This document shows positions 1 to 7,925 of a DNA stretch of 24,088 nt, piece by piece. The position numbers were made by a program, and so were the translations under genes. Under the pieces are notes generated by a model. That model was not told where the DNA came from and did no database searches. It was given only the letters and a program-made list of their open reading frames with translations. Position 1 is the stretch's first letter. Every line of letters begins with the position of its first letter. Source of the DNA: WS-2 sp964650245. Lineage in GTDB: Bacteria > Eisenbacteria > RBG-16-71-46. Location: positions 1-24,088 of the forward strand of contig CAZYQK010000036.1 of the NCBI GenBank assembly GCA_964650245.1. Reading direction: 5' to 3'.

Positions 1-1
1 G

Positions 2-2161
2 ATCATCACCTTCGGCACCAGGGGGGCGAAGGGCGTGGTGCGCGACGTGGGCCGCGTGATGGGGCTCGCCTTCGCGGAGGTGGACAAGATCGCGAAGCTG
101 GTGCCGGACGGGCTCGGCATGACGCTCGAGCGCGCGCTCGAGCTCTCGCCCGACCTCAAGAGCCTGCCGCAGCGCGGGCCGGTGTTCGACCGTCTGCTGC
201 GCAGCGCCCGGGTGCTCGAGGGGCTGGCGCGCCACGCCTCGACCCACGCCGCGGGCGTGCTCATCACGCCCGGACCGCTGCTCGACTTCGTGCCGCTCTA
301 CCGCCAGAAGGACGAAACCGTCACCACCCAGTGGGATATGAAGTCGGTCGAGAAGGCCGGACTCCTCAAGATGGACTTCCTCGGCCTGCGCACGCTCTCG
401 GTGCTGGCCGGGGCGGTCGAGCTGGTCCGGCGCCACCACGGCGCGATCCTCGACCTCCTGAAGCTGCCGCTCGACGACGCGGCGTCCTACGAGGTGTTCC
501 AGCGCGCCGACACCGTGGCGATCTTCCAGTTCGAATCGAGCGGGATGCGTGAATACCTGCGCCAGCTCCGCCCCACCGTGTTCGAGGACCTGGTGGCGAT
601 GAACGCGCTCTACCGCCCGGGCCCGATGGAGAACATCCCCTACTTCATCGAGTGCAAGCACGGTCGCAAGGTCGCGAGCTACGACCACCCGGACCTGAGG
701 CCCATTCTCGAACCGACCTACGGCGTGTTCGTGTACCAGGAGCAGGTGATGGAGGCGGCCCGCGCGCTTGCGGGCTTCTCGATGTCGCAGGCCGACGAGC
801 TGCGGCGGGCGATGGCGAAGAAGCGGCCCGAGGAAATGGAGGCCAAGCGCCAGCAGGTGGTCGAGGGGTGCAAGCACCGGAAGATCGCCGGCGGAAAGGC
901 GGAGAAGATATTCGCCACGATGGAAAAGTTCGCGTCCTACGCCTTCAACAAATCCCACAGTGCCGCCTATGCGCTGATTGCCTACCAGTGCGCGTACCTC
1001 AAGGCGCACCATCCGGCCGAGTTCATGGCGGCGACCCTCACCAGCGAGATGTCGGACAGCTCCCGCATCGTGACGCTGATCGAGGAGTGCCGGCGCATGA
1101 AGCTCGAGATCCTGTCTCCCGACGTGAACCGCTCGGCCTGGGAGTTCGCGATCGAGGACGATCGCATCCGCTTCGGCCTGGGCGCGGTGCGCAACGTGGG
1201 TCAGAACGCGGTGGAGTCGGTGATCGGGGCGCGGAGCGAGGGCGAGTTGTTCCGCGACCTGTTCGACCTGGCGCGCCGGGTGGACGCGCGCGCGATGAAC
1301 CGGCGAGTGCTCGAGAGCCTGATCGCGGCCGGCGCCTGCGACGGGCTGGGCCCCGAGCGCGGCGCCATGCACGCCGGGGCGGGCCGCGTGCTCGAGCAGG
1401 CGGCCTCGCTCCAGCGTGACCTCGCGAGCGGGCAGTCCTCGCTGTTCGGCGAGGAGGGCGGCGAATCGGCGGTCGCCGTGGTGGCGCCCCCGCTTCCGCC
1501 CGCGGAGCCGTGGAGCAGCCGCGATCGCAGCGCGAAGGAGAAGGAGGTGCTCGGCTTCTATTTCTCCGAGCACCCGCTCGAGCCGCTCCGCGAGACCCTG
1601 CAGAAGATCGTGACGCACACCATCGGCGACGCGCTCTCACTCGAGGACGGCGCCGAGGTGCGGGTGGGCGCGGTGGTCATCGAGGTGAGGAAGATCACCA
1701 CCCGGGCCGGTCGGCCGATGGCGGCCGTCACGCTCGAGGACCTGAGCGGGCGCATCGAGGCCACGGTCTTCCCCGAAATCTACGAAGCGTCGCGCGATCT
1801 GCTCCAGACCGACCGCATCGTGGTGGTGTCGGGCCGCATCGAGGTGCGCGAGGACCGTGGCCTCAAGCTGCTGCTGTCGGAGGCGCGGTCGCTCGAGCAG
1901 GCCCGCAGCGAGTATCGTCCCTGCCTCCACCTCGAGATTCGCTCCGAGGACCTCTCGGTCGGCTGGCTCGAAGGGGTGGACGAGGCACTGTCGGCGTTCC
2001 CGGGCGATTCGGAGGTCTACCTGCACATCGTCATGCCCGATCGCTCGCGCAAGGCGAGCCGCTCGAAGCGCTACCGGGTCGCGGAGGACGAGCGCGTGCT
2101 GGCCACCCTCCGGGAGCGCTTCCCGTTCGTGCGCGCGGGCTGGGGAAAGGGCATCGCATGA
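2..2161 (+). CDS. dnaE: DNA polymerase III subunit alpha, 5'-truncated by window edge
   Basis: This is the replicative polymerase subunit of the cytoplasmic Pol III holoenzyme. The frame is open from base 2 to the stop at 2159-2161, giving 719 residues. The family is about 1100-1200 residues, so the N-terminal PHP domain and the first part of the palm lie outside the window. Visible landmarks in order are ITFGT and VVRDVGRV (palm), HASTHAAGV, then KMDFLGLRTL, whose Asp (374-376) matches the third catalytic Asp of DnaE. These are followed by QFESSGM, ALYRPGPMENIPYF, FNKSHSAAYALIAYQ (the fingers and helix-hairpin-helix region), GQSSLFG, EKEVLGFYFSEHPLE and an OB fold at about 1660-1890. This is the DnaE type, not PolC. 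The GTG at 35 is an internal Val codon, not the start. The stop overlaps the accA start (ATGA), as expected for the dnaE-accA order known from E. coli. Confidence 0.97.
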   Translation: MITFGTRGAKGVVRDVGRVMGLAFAEVDKIAKLVPDGLGMTLERALELSPDLKSLPQRGPVFDRLLRSARVLEGLARHASTHAAGVLITPGPLLDFVPLYRQKDETVTTQWDMKSVEKAGLLKMDFLGLRTLSVLAGAVELVRRHHGAILDLLKLPLDDAASYEVFQRADTVAIFQFESSGMREYLRQLRPTVFEDLVAMNALYRPGPMENIPYFIECKHGRKVASYDHPDLRPILEPTYGVFVYQEQVMEAARALAGFSMSQADELRRAMAKKRPEEMEAKRQQVVEGCKHRKIAGGKAEKIFATMEKFASYAFNKSHSAAYALIAYQCAYLKAHHPAEFMAATLTSEMSDSSRIVTLIEECRRMKLEILSPDVNRSAWEFAIEDDRIRFGLGAVRNVGQNAVESVIGARSEGELFRDLFDLARRVDARAMNRRVLESLIAAGACDGLGPERGAMHAGAGRVLEQAASLQRDLASGQSSLFGEEGGESAVAVVAPPLPPAEPWSSRDRSAKEKEVLGFYFSEHPLEPLRETLQKIVTHTIGDALSLEDGAEVRVGAVVIEVRKITTRAGRPMAAVTLEDLSGRIEATVFPEIYEASRDLLQTDRIVVVSGRIEVREDRGLKLLLSEARSLEQARSEYRPCLHLEIRSEDLSVGWLEGVDEALSAFPGDSEVYLHIVMPDRSRKASRSKRYRVAEDERVLATLRERFPFVRAGWGKGIA

Positions 2162-3120
2162 CGACCTGGCTCGACTTCGAGAAGCCCGTGATCGAGCTGG
2201 AGCGCCGCATCGAGGAGCTCAGGAGCCACGCGGAGGACTCGGGACTCGGAACGCGCGAGGAGCTCCTGGACCTCGAGCGCAAGGCGGACGAGCTGCGGCG
2301 CGAGGTCTACGCCAACCTCACGCCCTACCAGCGCGTCCAGCTCGCGCGCCATCCGCGGCGGCCGTACTCGCTCGACTACATCGAGCGCAGCTTCGACGGG
2401 TTCACAGAGCTGCACGGCGACCGCCACTTCGCGGATGATCCCGCGATCGTGAGCGGCCTCGCGTTCCTCGACCGGCGCCCGGTGATGGTCATCGGCCAGC
2501 AGAAGGGGCGCGACACCAAGGAGAATCTCCAGCGGCGCTTCGGCATGCCCAACCCGGAAGGCTATCGAAAGGCGCTGCGCCTGATGAAGCTGGCCGAGCG
2601 GTTTCGCGTGGCGGTGGTGACGCTGGTCGACACCCCGGGCGCCTATCCCGGGCTGGGGGCGGAGGAGCGCGGGCAGGCCGAGGCGATCGCGGTCAACCTG
2701 AGGGAAATGGCGCGGCTCGAGGTGCCGGTGATCACGGTGGTGATCGGCGAGGGCGGATCGGGAGGGGCGCTCGCCATCGCGGTCAGCGACGTGGTGCTCA
2801 TGTTCGAGAACTCGATCTACTCGGTGATCTCGCCCGAAGGCTGCGCCTCCATCCTGTGGCGCGAGGGCAAGAAGGCCCCGCTCGCGGCCGAGGCCCTGCG
2901 GCTCACCGCCAGAGACCTGGAGCAGCTGGGGGTGATCGACGGCCGGCTGCCCGAGCCCGTGGGGGGCGCGCACCGCGACCCGGGCGCCGCGGCCGCCACC
3001 CTCCGCGCCGCAGTCAGCGGGCACCTCGAGCGGCTGTTCGGGGTATCAACCGAGGCCAGGGTGGAGCAGCGTCTGCGGAAATTCAGGCGCATGGGGGTGT
3101 TCCGCGCCAGCGCGGCTTGA
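2158..3120 (+). CDS. accA: acetyl-CoA carboxylase carboxyltransferase subunit alpha
   Basis: With AccD this forms the carboxyltransferase of acetyl-CoA carboxylase, which moves the carboxyl group from biotin to acetyl-CoA to make malonyl-CoA for fatty-acid synthesis. The product is 320 residues, the usual AccA length (about 315-325). It begins MTTWLDFEKPVIELERRI, the typical N-terminal helix. It then shows LHGDRHFADDPAIV, GQQKGRDTKEN, FGMPNPEGYRKALRLM, VDTPGAYPG, GEGGSGGALAIA (crotonase-fold oxyanion glycines) and SVISPEGCASILW. The ATG at 2158 overlaps the dnaE stop by 4 bp and has AAAGGG 6 bases upstream. That fixes the start well inside the much longer open frame that continues upstream in this phase. 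Its partner accD is not in the window. Confidence 0.97.
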   Translation: MTTWLDFEKPVIELERRIEELRSHAEDSGLGTREELLDLERKADELRREVYANLTPYQRVQLARHPRRPYSLDYIERSFDGFTELHGDRHFADDPAIVSGLAFLDRRPVMVIGQQKGRDTKENLQRRFGMPNPEGYRKALRLMKLAERFRVAVVTLVDTPGAYPGLGAEERGQAEAIAVNLREMARLEVPVITVVIGEGGSGGALAIAVSDVVLMFENSIYSVISPEGCASILWREGKKAPLAAEALRLTARDLEQLGVIDGRLPEPVGGAHRDPGAAAATLRAAVSGHLERLFGVSTEARVEQRLRKFRRMGVFRASAA

Positions 3121-3146
3121 CCCTCCGAAAATGCAGTTGTTAGACT
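3117..3146 (+). promoter_or_regulatory. possible sigma70-type promoter for the Trm112-like/PorU genes
   Basis: A TTGACC -35-like hexamer (3117-3122, overlapping the accA stop codon) lies 18 bases before a TAGACT -10-like hexamer (3141-3146). The 172-bp gap between accA and the next gene is the largest in the window and a logical place for a promoter. It is also locally more AT-rich than its surroundings. The match is by eye only and the organism's sigma preference is unknown. Confidence 0.4.
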
Positions 3147-3292
3147 GAATCCCGCGACCGAACCGCATGAACCCCCGGGGGATTTCACTCGAATCTGGTT
3201 ACGTCCTGAAGCGGACCGGCGCGCCCGGCGCCGCGCCTGTGGCCACGGGCCCGGTTCGACATCCTTCACCCTCCACGTAGCCAGGGAGTCCC

Positions 3293-3460
3293 ATGGTCCT
3301 CAGCCCCGATCTCTTGAGCATCCTGGTGTGCCCGGCCTGCAAGGGCGATCTCGCCTACGACCCATCCGCACAAACGCTGACCTGCGACCGCTGTCGCCTG
3401 CGCTACAAGGTGGTCGACGACATTCCGGTGATGCTGGTCGACGAGGCCGAGAAGTTCTGA
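3293..3460 (+). CDS. Trm112/YcaR-like zinc-ribbon protein
   Basis: This small protein of 55 residues starts at ATG 3293, with AGGGAG 4 bases upstream. It carries two cysteine pairs, CPAC (Cys13, Cys16) and CDRC (Cys31, Cys34), which make a four-Cys zinc ribbon. The tail DDIPVMLVDEAE is typical of the Trm112/UPF0434 (YcaR) family, where an IPxML segment follows the second cysteine pair. In eukaryotes and archaea Trm112 activates methyltransferases. In bacteria the small YcaR-type proteins have no settled role. Its stop overlaps the probable CTG start of the following C25 peptidase gene. Family assignment is confident; function is not known here. Confidence 0.88.
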   Translation: MVLSPDLLSILVCPACKGDLAYDPSAQTLTCDRCRLRYKVVDDIPVMLVDEAEKF

Positions 3461-6400
3461 TCGATCCCAAAGCCGTATGTCCGACGCCGCGCCGCAATGC
3501 CGCCGCGCGCTTGCTCGCGGTGGTGGTGTTGAGCTGTGGAGCGCTCGCGGTACCGGCCCGCGCCGCACCCCGCGGCGTGCGGCTGCTTCCCACCGGGCCC
3601 TCGCTGGTCCGCTTCGCGGTGGAGGTGCCCGCTCCGCTGCTCGCGCGGGTCGGCGCCGGGGGCGAGCTCTCCGAGATCAAGATCGAAGGATTCGGCAGCG
3701 ATGGGCCGCCGGGTGAGCCCGCGCTTCCGATTCGCGTGCTGCGGGTCGCGGTCCCTCCCGCGGGCGAGGTGCGGGTGCGGGCCGCGGCCAGCGGCGAGAC
3801 GATCGAGGAGGGGGTGCTGCTGGCGCCGCTCGGCACGCTCGAACGCGGGGCGGATTCGCCGCCACGCTTCGAGCGCGCGCCCGCCGCGTATGCGTCGCGC
3901 GAGCCACGCGCCCCGCAGCGCGCGCGGCTGCTCGGCGTCTCGTGGATGCGCAACCAGCGGGTGGCGACCGTCGCGGTGCTGCCCGCGGACTACATTCCCG
4001 CCTCGCGCCGGCTCACGCTCTACCGCCGGGTGGAAGTGGAGGTCGAGGTGTCGCCAGCGGGCGACGTGGGCCCGCGGTTCCAGCCCGACGATCCATTCGA
4101 GGCGGTCTACCGCGAGGTGCTGGTGAACTACGAACAGGGCGGACACTGGCGGCGCCCCGCCGTCGGCCGCGCCCGGCGCGGCCTGCCGGACGATTTCGGC
4201 GGGCTCTCCGCGGCGGTCACGCCCGCGGTGCCGGAGACCAGCGTGTTCGTGGGCCGCACCTGGATCAAGATCGCTATCCCTAAGACCGGCTTCTACCGGG
4301 TGGATTTCGGCCAGCTCCGGAACTTCGCGCTCTTCAACTCGCTGGTCCCGGCCGACAGCGTCAAGCTCGATCAGCTGCGGCTCTTCACCTGGCCGGGGGT
4401 GCCGGTCTTGCCCGAGGGGAACTACTGCGACTCCTGCGATTTCCGCGAAGTCGCGATCCAGTTCGTGGAGGACAACGACGGACTGTTCAACCGCAACGCG
4501 GACTACTTCTACTTCTTCGCGATGGGCGCCAGCGATTGGGCCGATCTCTACGATCCTTCCCAGCCGGACTCGGTCTTCATCAATCACCCGTACGAGACCA
4601 CGAACTACTACTACCTGACGGTGTCCACGCCGCAGCTGCCGGTCGCCGGCGCGCCGAAGCGCATCGCGCAGCAGCCGGGCCTGGTCGCGCAAGCCCCCGA
4701 GGCGCGCGCCCGGCCGTCGCCCGTGTTCTCCACGCCCTCCACGTTCGGCGCGCGGGTGCACTACGAGCAGGACATCGAATACTTCCCCGACCTTTCGCCG
4801 TTCTACTACGGCCCGGGCGACGACGCATTCTGGGAAAAATGGTTCTGGCGCAGCATGAGTGCCGGCAACCTTTTCACGCCATCGCTCGATGCGCTGGGGA
4901 TCGACTCCACCCAGGTCGCCACCGTGCGCATCCGGCAGTGGGGGATCGAAGGCGCCGACACGTGTTTCGACTCGCCCTGCCTCGCCAATCACCTGCTGGA
5001 CGTCACGGTGAACGGGACCCCGCTGGAGCGTGAGGGCTGGTTCGGGCGCAGCGCGTTCGCGTACCAGGCGCCGACCCTGGCACTGCTCAGCCACAACACG
5101 GTGGGCGTCTCAGTCCCGGCGTTTCCGGGCCGTCCGAACCGGATCGATCGCAGCGCGATGGCCTGGATCGAGCTGCGCTACCAGCGCCTGTTCGTGCCGG
5201 TTGGCAACGAGCTCACCTTCGACTCCTACCCGGGGGGCGGGAACTTCACATACGACATCGCGCCGTTCACCACTCCGACCCAGCCCCACGTATTCGACGT
5301 GACCGATGCCTACGCCCCGGTGGAGATCTCGGGATTCGACTGGATGGACCTGGGCGGCGGCCGGTGGAAGCTATCGTTCGATGCTGTCGAGACCGGCGTC
5401 CATCGCTACCGCATCGCGCGCGATTCGAGCATCGCCAAGGTGCTGGACGCGAGCCTGTTCGCGGCGCCCGCCACCAGCCTGCTCAATCTGCGAAGCCGGA
5501 CCCTCGGTGCCGATTACGTGCTCATCTACTACGACGGCTTCCAGGCCGCGGCCGATTCGCTCTCCCGCTGGCGCAGGGTCCGCCTGCCCCTGGACAGCCT
5601 CCGCACCTACGACGTGGAAGCGATCCCGATCTCGGCGCTCTACGATCAGTTCTCGGGCGGCCGCACCGACCCCTCCGCGATCCGCAACTTCCTGAGGGCG
5701 GTGTTCTTCAATTGGAGCGGGCGCCGGGAGTTCGTGACGTTGCTGGGCGACGCCTCCTACGACTTCAAGAACTTGCTGGGGTTCGCCCCCTCGGGTCAAC
5801 CCGGCGCACTGATTCCCACCTACGAGAACGGCTTCGCGATCGCCAAGCAGTTCGCGACCGACGACTGGTTGCTCAACGTGGACGATGCCTCGCTCAACAT
5901 CCCCGACTTCTACGGGGGACGAATCCCGGCCGGCGACTCGAGGACGGCGCTCGATTTCGTCGTGAAACGCGTCCTCTACTACGACCGGCTGGCACCGCTC
6001 GGTGCCTACCGCAACAAGGTGATGCTGATCGCGGACGACAACGAGCAGGGCTCGAACGACGACCCGCTGCGCTGGAAGCACCTGAAGCAGACGGCGGAGC
6101 TGGACAGCTCGCACGTTCCGCGGCACGTGGACCGGGACTACGTCTACCTGCATACCTATCCGGACGGGGACCCGGCGGGCACGACCAAGCCCGGGGCCAA
6201 GGTCGATATCAAGCGGATCGTCAACGAGGGAGTGGCGATGTTCAACTTCATCGGCCACGGCAGCCCGTTCAAGATCGCGGACGAGACGGTGCTGAGCGAC
6301 GTGGACGCCGGCACCTTCACCAACGCTGCGCGTCCCACCCTGTTCGTCGCCGCCTCGTGTGACGTGGGCAAGTTCAGCGACCCGACGGTGCAGAGCCTGG

Positions 6401-7815
6401 GCGAGCGCCTGCTGCTCGCGCCCGGTGGGGGCGCGATCGCGGTGATCTCGGCGACCGAGCTGGCCTACAGCGACTTGAACGTGGATCTCAACTGGGAGCT
6501 CTACGACCAGATGTTCGACCGCAGCGGCCCCGCCGGGCAGTACTCCAAGGGCGTGGCGCAGTCGCTCCTGATCGCGAAGATACTGACCTCGAACAACAGC
6601 CAGTTCAACATCACCAACAACAGCAAGTACCAGGTCATGGGCGACGCCGGCACGCGGCTCAATCTGCCGCGGCTGTGGGCGGACATCACGCTGCACGCGT
6701 GCGATACCTGCACCGCGGTCCTGGACTCCGTGCAACGCGGCCAGACCGTGACCTTCCGCGGCCGCGTGCTCGACCGCCCGGGAGGCAATCCGATCGCGTT
6801 CACGGGCGTGGCCGACATGCTGGCCGAGGATTCGGCCCCGCGCGAATCGGCCCCCGACTGCCGGTTGTCACCGGGCTGCAACATCCCGGCCAGCAACTTC
6901 ACCTACTACTACAAGGCCGGGCCCATGTATCGCGGCGATGCCACGGTGACGGGCGGCGCCTTCCAGGGCAGGTTCGTGGTCCCGTTCGAGGCCAAGGGTG
7001 GCGCGCGGGCCCGGGTGCGCACCTACCTTCGCGGCCGTGTGGCGGAGGAGGGGTTCGACACCGATGGCGCCGGCGAGCTTCGCACCCAGCTTTCGCCGGG
7101 CCTGGCCGATACGTCCGACAACGCGGGACCCCGCATCACGCTCTCGTTCGCGAGCGGCTCGAACATCGTGAAACCCGACGCCGTGTTGCGGGTGGATCTC
7201 TACGACCCGAGCGGCATTCTCATCACCGGCCATACGCTCCAGAACGGCATCGTGATCACCCTCGACGGGAACACGACGGCCCGCGTCGACATCACAGCGA
7301 GCTTTCGCTACGCGACCGGCTCGTACACCACCGGCACCGCGAGCTGGCCGATGCCAAACCTGGCGCCGGGCAAGCACAGCCTCAAGGTGTCGGCGGCCGA
7401 CAATCTCGCCGCGGGGCTCAACGCGGCCACGCACCGCTCGACCGCGACCCTCGACATCGAGGTGGTGGAGAGCCCCCCGCTCAACATCGTGGATGCCTAC
7501 CTGTTCCCGAATCCCACCGGCTCGGGCCAGGCCGGAAGGACGGGAGGGCAGTTCGTGGTGGACGCCCGCGGGGAAAGCGTGAACGCGCTGCTGAGGATCT
7601 ACACGCTCTCGGGACGCCTGATCCGTACCCTCAAGGCCTTCGGAGGCCAGGGCCAGCTCCAGATTCCGTGGAACGGGCTGGACGACGAGGGCCAGCCGCT
7701 CGCCAACGGGGCCTATTTCTTCCGGGTGCAGCTCAATGCCCGCGAACCGGGGGGGGAGTCGAGTCCGCGCCAGAAGGCGGTCGCCGAAGGCCGGTTCGTG
7801 GTCCTGAACCGCTAG
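3457..7815 (+). CDS. porU: C25 family cysteine peptidase, PorU-like T9SS sortase
   Basis: This is a gingipain-fold (C25) peptidase of about 1450 residues. PorU in T9SS removes the C-terminal signal of cargo at the cell surface and attaches the cargo to lipopolysaccharide. Numbered from CTG 3457, the order is a signal peptide (RRNAAARLL, then a hydrophobic run ending PARAA), a long beta-rich prodomain, and a C25 domain at about 685-1040. The C25 domain has LLGDASYDF, a catalytic-type His in FIGHGS (His934) and Cys in VAASCD (Cys968), then GGGAIAVISATE. The 34-residue His-Cys distance fits the family. A FlgD-like C-terminal domain spans about 1350-1452 (FPNP, then WNGLDDEGQPLANGAYFF). The start is uncertain: no in-frame ATG precedes the signal peptide. 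CTG 3457 overlaps the upstream stop as CTGA, and TTG 3511 or the GTGs at 3520-3526 are alternatives. The downstream PorV-like gene supports PorU over a generic C25 cargo, but that remains an inference. Confidence 0.85.
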   Translation: MIDPKAVCPTPRRNAAARLLAVVVLSCGALAVPARAAPRGVRLLPTGPSLVRFAVEVPAPLLARVGAGGELSEIKIEGFGSDGPPGEPALPIRVLRVAVPPAGEVRVRAAASGETIEEGVLLAPLGTLERGADSPPRFERAPAAYASREPRAPQRARLLGVSWMRNQRVATVAVLPADYIPASRRLTLYRRVEVEVEVSPAGDVGPRFQPDDPFEAVYREVLVNYEQGGHWRRPAVGRARRGLPDDFGGLSAAVTPAVPETSVFVGRTWIKIAIPKTGFYRVDFGQLRNFALFNSLVPADSVKLDQLRLFTWPGVPVLPEGNYCDSCDFREVAIQFVEDNDGLFNRNADYFYFFAMGASDWADLYDPSQPDSVFINHPYETTNYYYLTVSTPQLPVAGAPKRIAQQPGLVAQAPEARARPSPVFSTPSTFGARVHYEQDIEYFPDLSPFYYGPGDDAFWEKWFWRSMSAGNLFTPSLDALGIDSTQVATVRIRQWGIEGADTCFDSPCLANHLLDVTVNGTPLEREGWFGRSAFAYQAPTLALLSHNTVGVSVPAFPGRPNRIDRSAMAWIELRYQRLFVPVGNELTFDSYPGGGNFTYDIAPFTTPTQPHVFDVTDAYAPVEISGFDWMDLGGGRWKLSFDAVETGVHRYRIARDSSIAKVLDASLFAAPATSLLNLRSRTLGADYVLIYYDGFQAAADSLSRWRRVRLPLDSLRTYDVEAIPISALYDQFSGGRTDPSAIRNFLRAVFFNWSGRREFVTLLGDASYDFKNLLGFAPSGQPGALIPTYENGFAIAKQFATDDWLLNVDDASLNIPDFYGGRIPAGDSRTALDFVVKRVLYYDRLAPLGAYRNKVMLIADDNEQGSNDDPLRWKHLKQTAELDSSHVPRHVDRDYVYLHTYPDGDPAGTTKPGAKVDIKRIVNEGVAMFNFIGHGSPFKIADETVLSDVDAGTFTNAARPTLFVAASCDVGKFSDPTVQSLGERLLLAPGGGAIAVISATELAYSDLNVDLNWELYDQMFDRSGPAGQYSKGVAQSLLIAKILTSNNSQFNITNNSKYQVMGDAGTRLNLPRLWADITLHACDTCTAVLDSVQRGQTVTFRGRVLDRPGGNPIAFTGVADMLAEDSAPRESAPDCRLSPGCNIPASNFTYYYKAGPMYRGDATVTGGAFQGRFVVPFEAKGGARARVRTYLRGRVAEEGFDTDGAGELRTQLSPGLADTSDNAGPRITLSFASGSNIVKPDAVLRVDLYDPSGILITGHTLQNGIVITLDGNTTARVDITASFRYATGSYTTGTASWPMPNLAPGKHSLKVSAADNLAAGLNAATHRSTATLDIEVVESPPLNIVDAYLFPNPTGSGQAGRTGGQFVVDARGESVNALLRIYTLSGRLIRTLKAFGGQGQLQIPWNGLDDEGQPLANGAYFFRVQLNAREPGGESSPRQKAVAEGRFVVLNR

Positions 7816-7862
7816 ATGGGACCGCCCGAAAAATCCCTGGAGCGGGCCCGCGGGTCCCGGTG

Positions 7863-7868
7863 TAGTAT
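7863..7868 (+). promoter_or_regulatory. possible -10 element upstream of the PorV-like gene
   Basis: TAGTAT lies in the 86-110 bp gap between the C25 peptidase and the PorV-like gene. No good -35 hexamer stands at 16-18 bases; CTGGAG (7837-7842) is 20 bases away. The hexamer resembles the TAGACT proposed at 3141-3146. This is weak support for a separate promoter, and the gene may instead be read from upstream. Confidence 0.25.
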
Positions 7869-7925
7869 CCGAGTCCTACAGTCCGACAGGGGGACTGACG
7901 CATGTCCGGAAGGGGTCCTTGCACT

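Noticed and set aside
35..37. GTG at 35 as the start of a complete gene
   Set aside because: The frame is open to the window edge and the preceding codons encode ITFGT, a conserved DnaE palm segment. The gene is truncated by the window, not started here.
3218..3232. GGCGC-loop-GCGCC hairpin as a terminator or riboswitch part upstream of the Trm112-like gene
   Set aside because: It is only a 5-bp stem with no T-run, and no known riboswitch consensus was recognised.
3167..3280. 37-codon ATG frame in the accA to Trm112-like gap, a possible leader peptide
   Set aside because: It has no ribosome-binding site and no recognisable motif, and frames of this size are expected by chance at this GC content.
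7842..7860. GC-rich palindromic stretch (GCGGGCCCGC then GGGTCCCGG) as a terminator after the C25 gene
   Set aside because: The stems are short or interrupted and there is no following T-run. Such palindromes are common by chance at this GC content.
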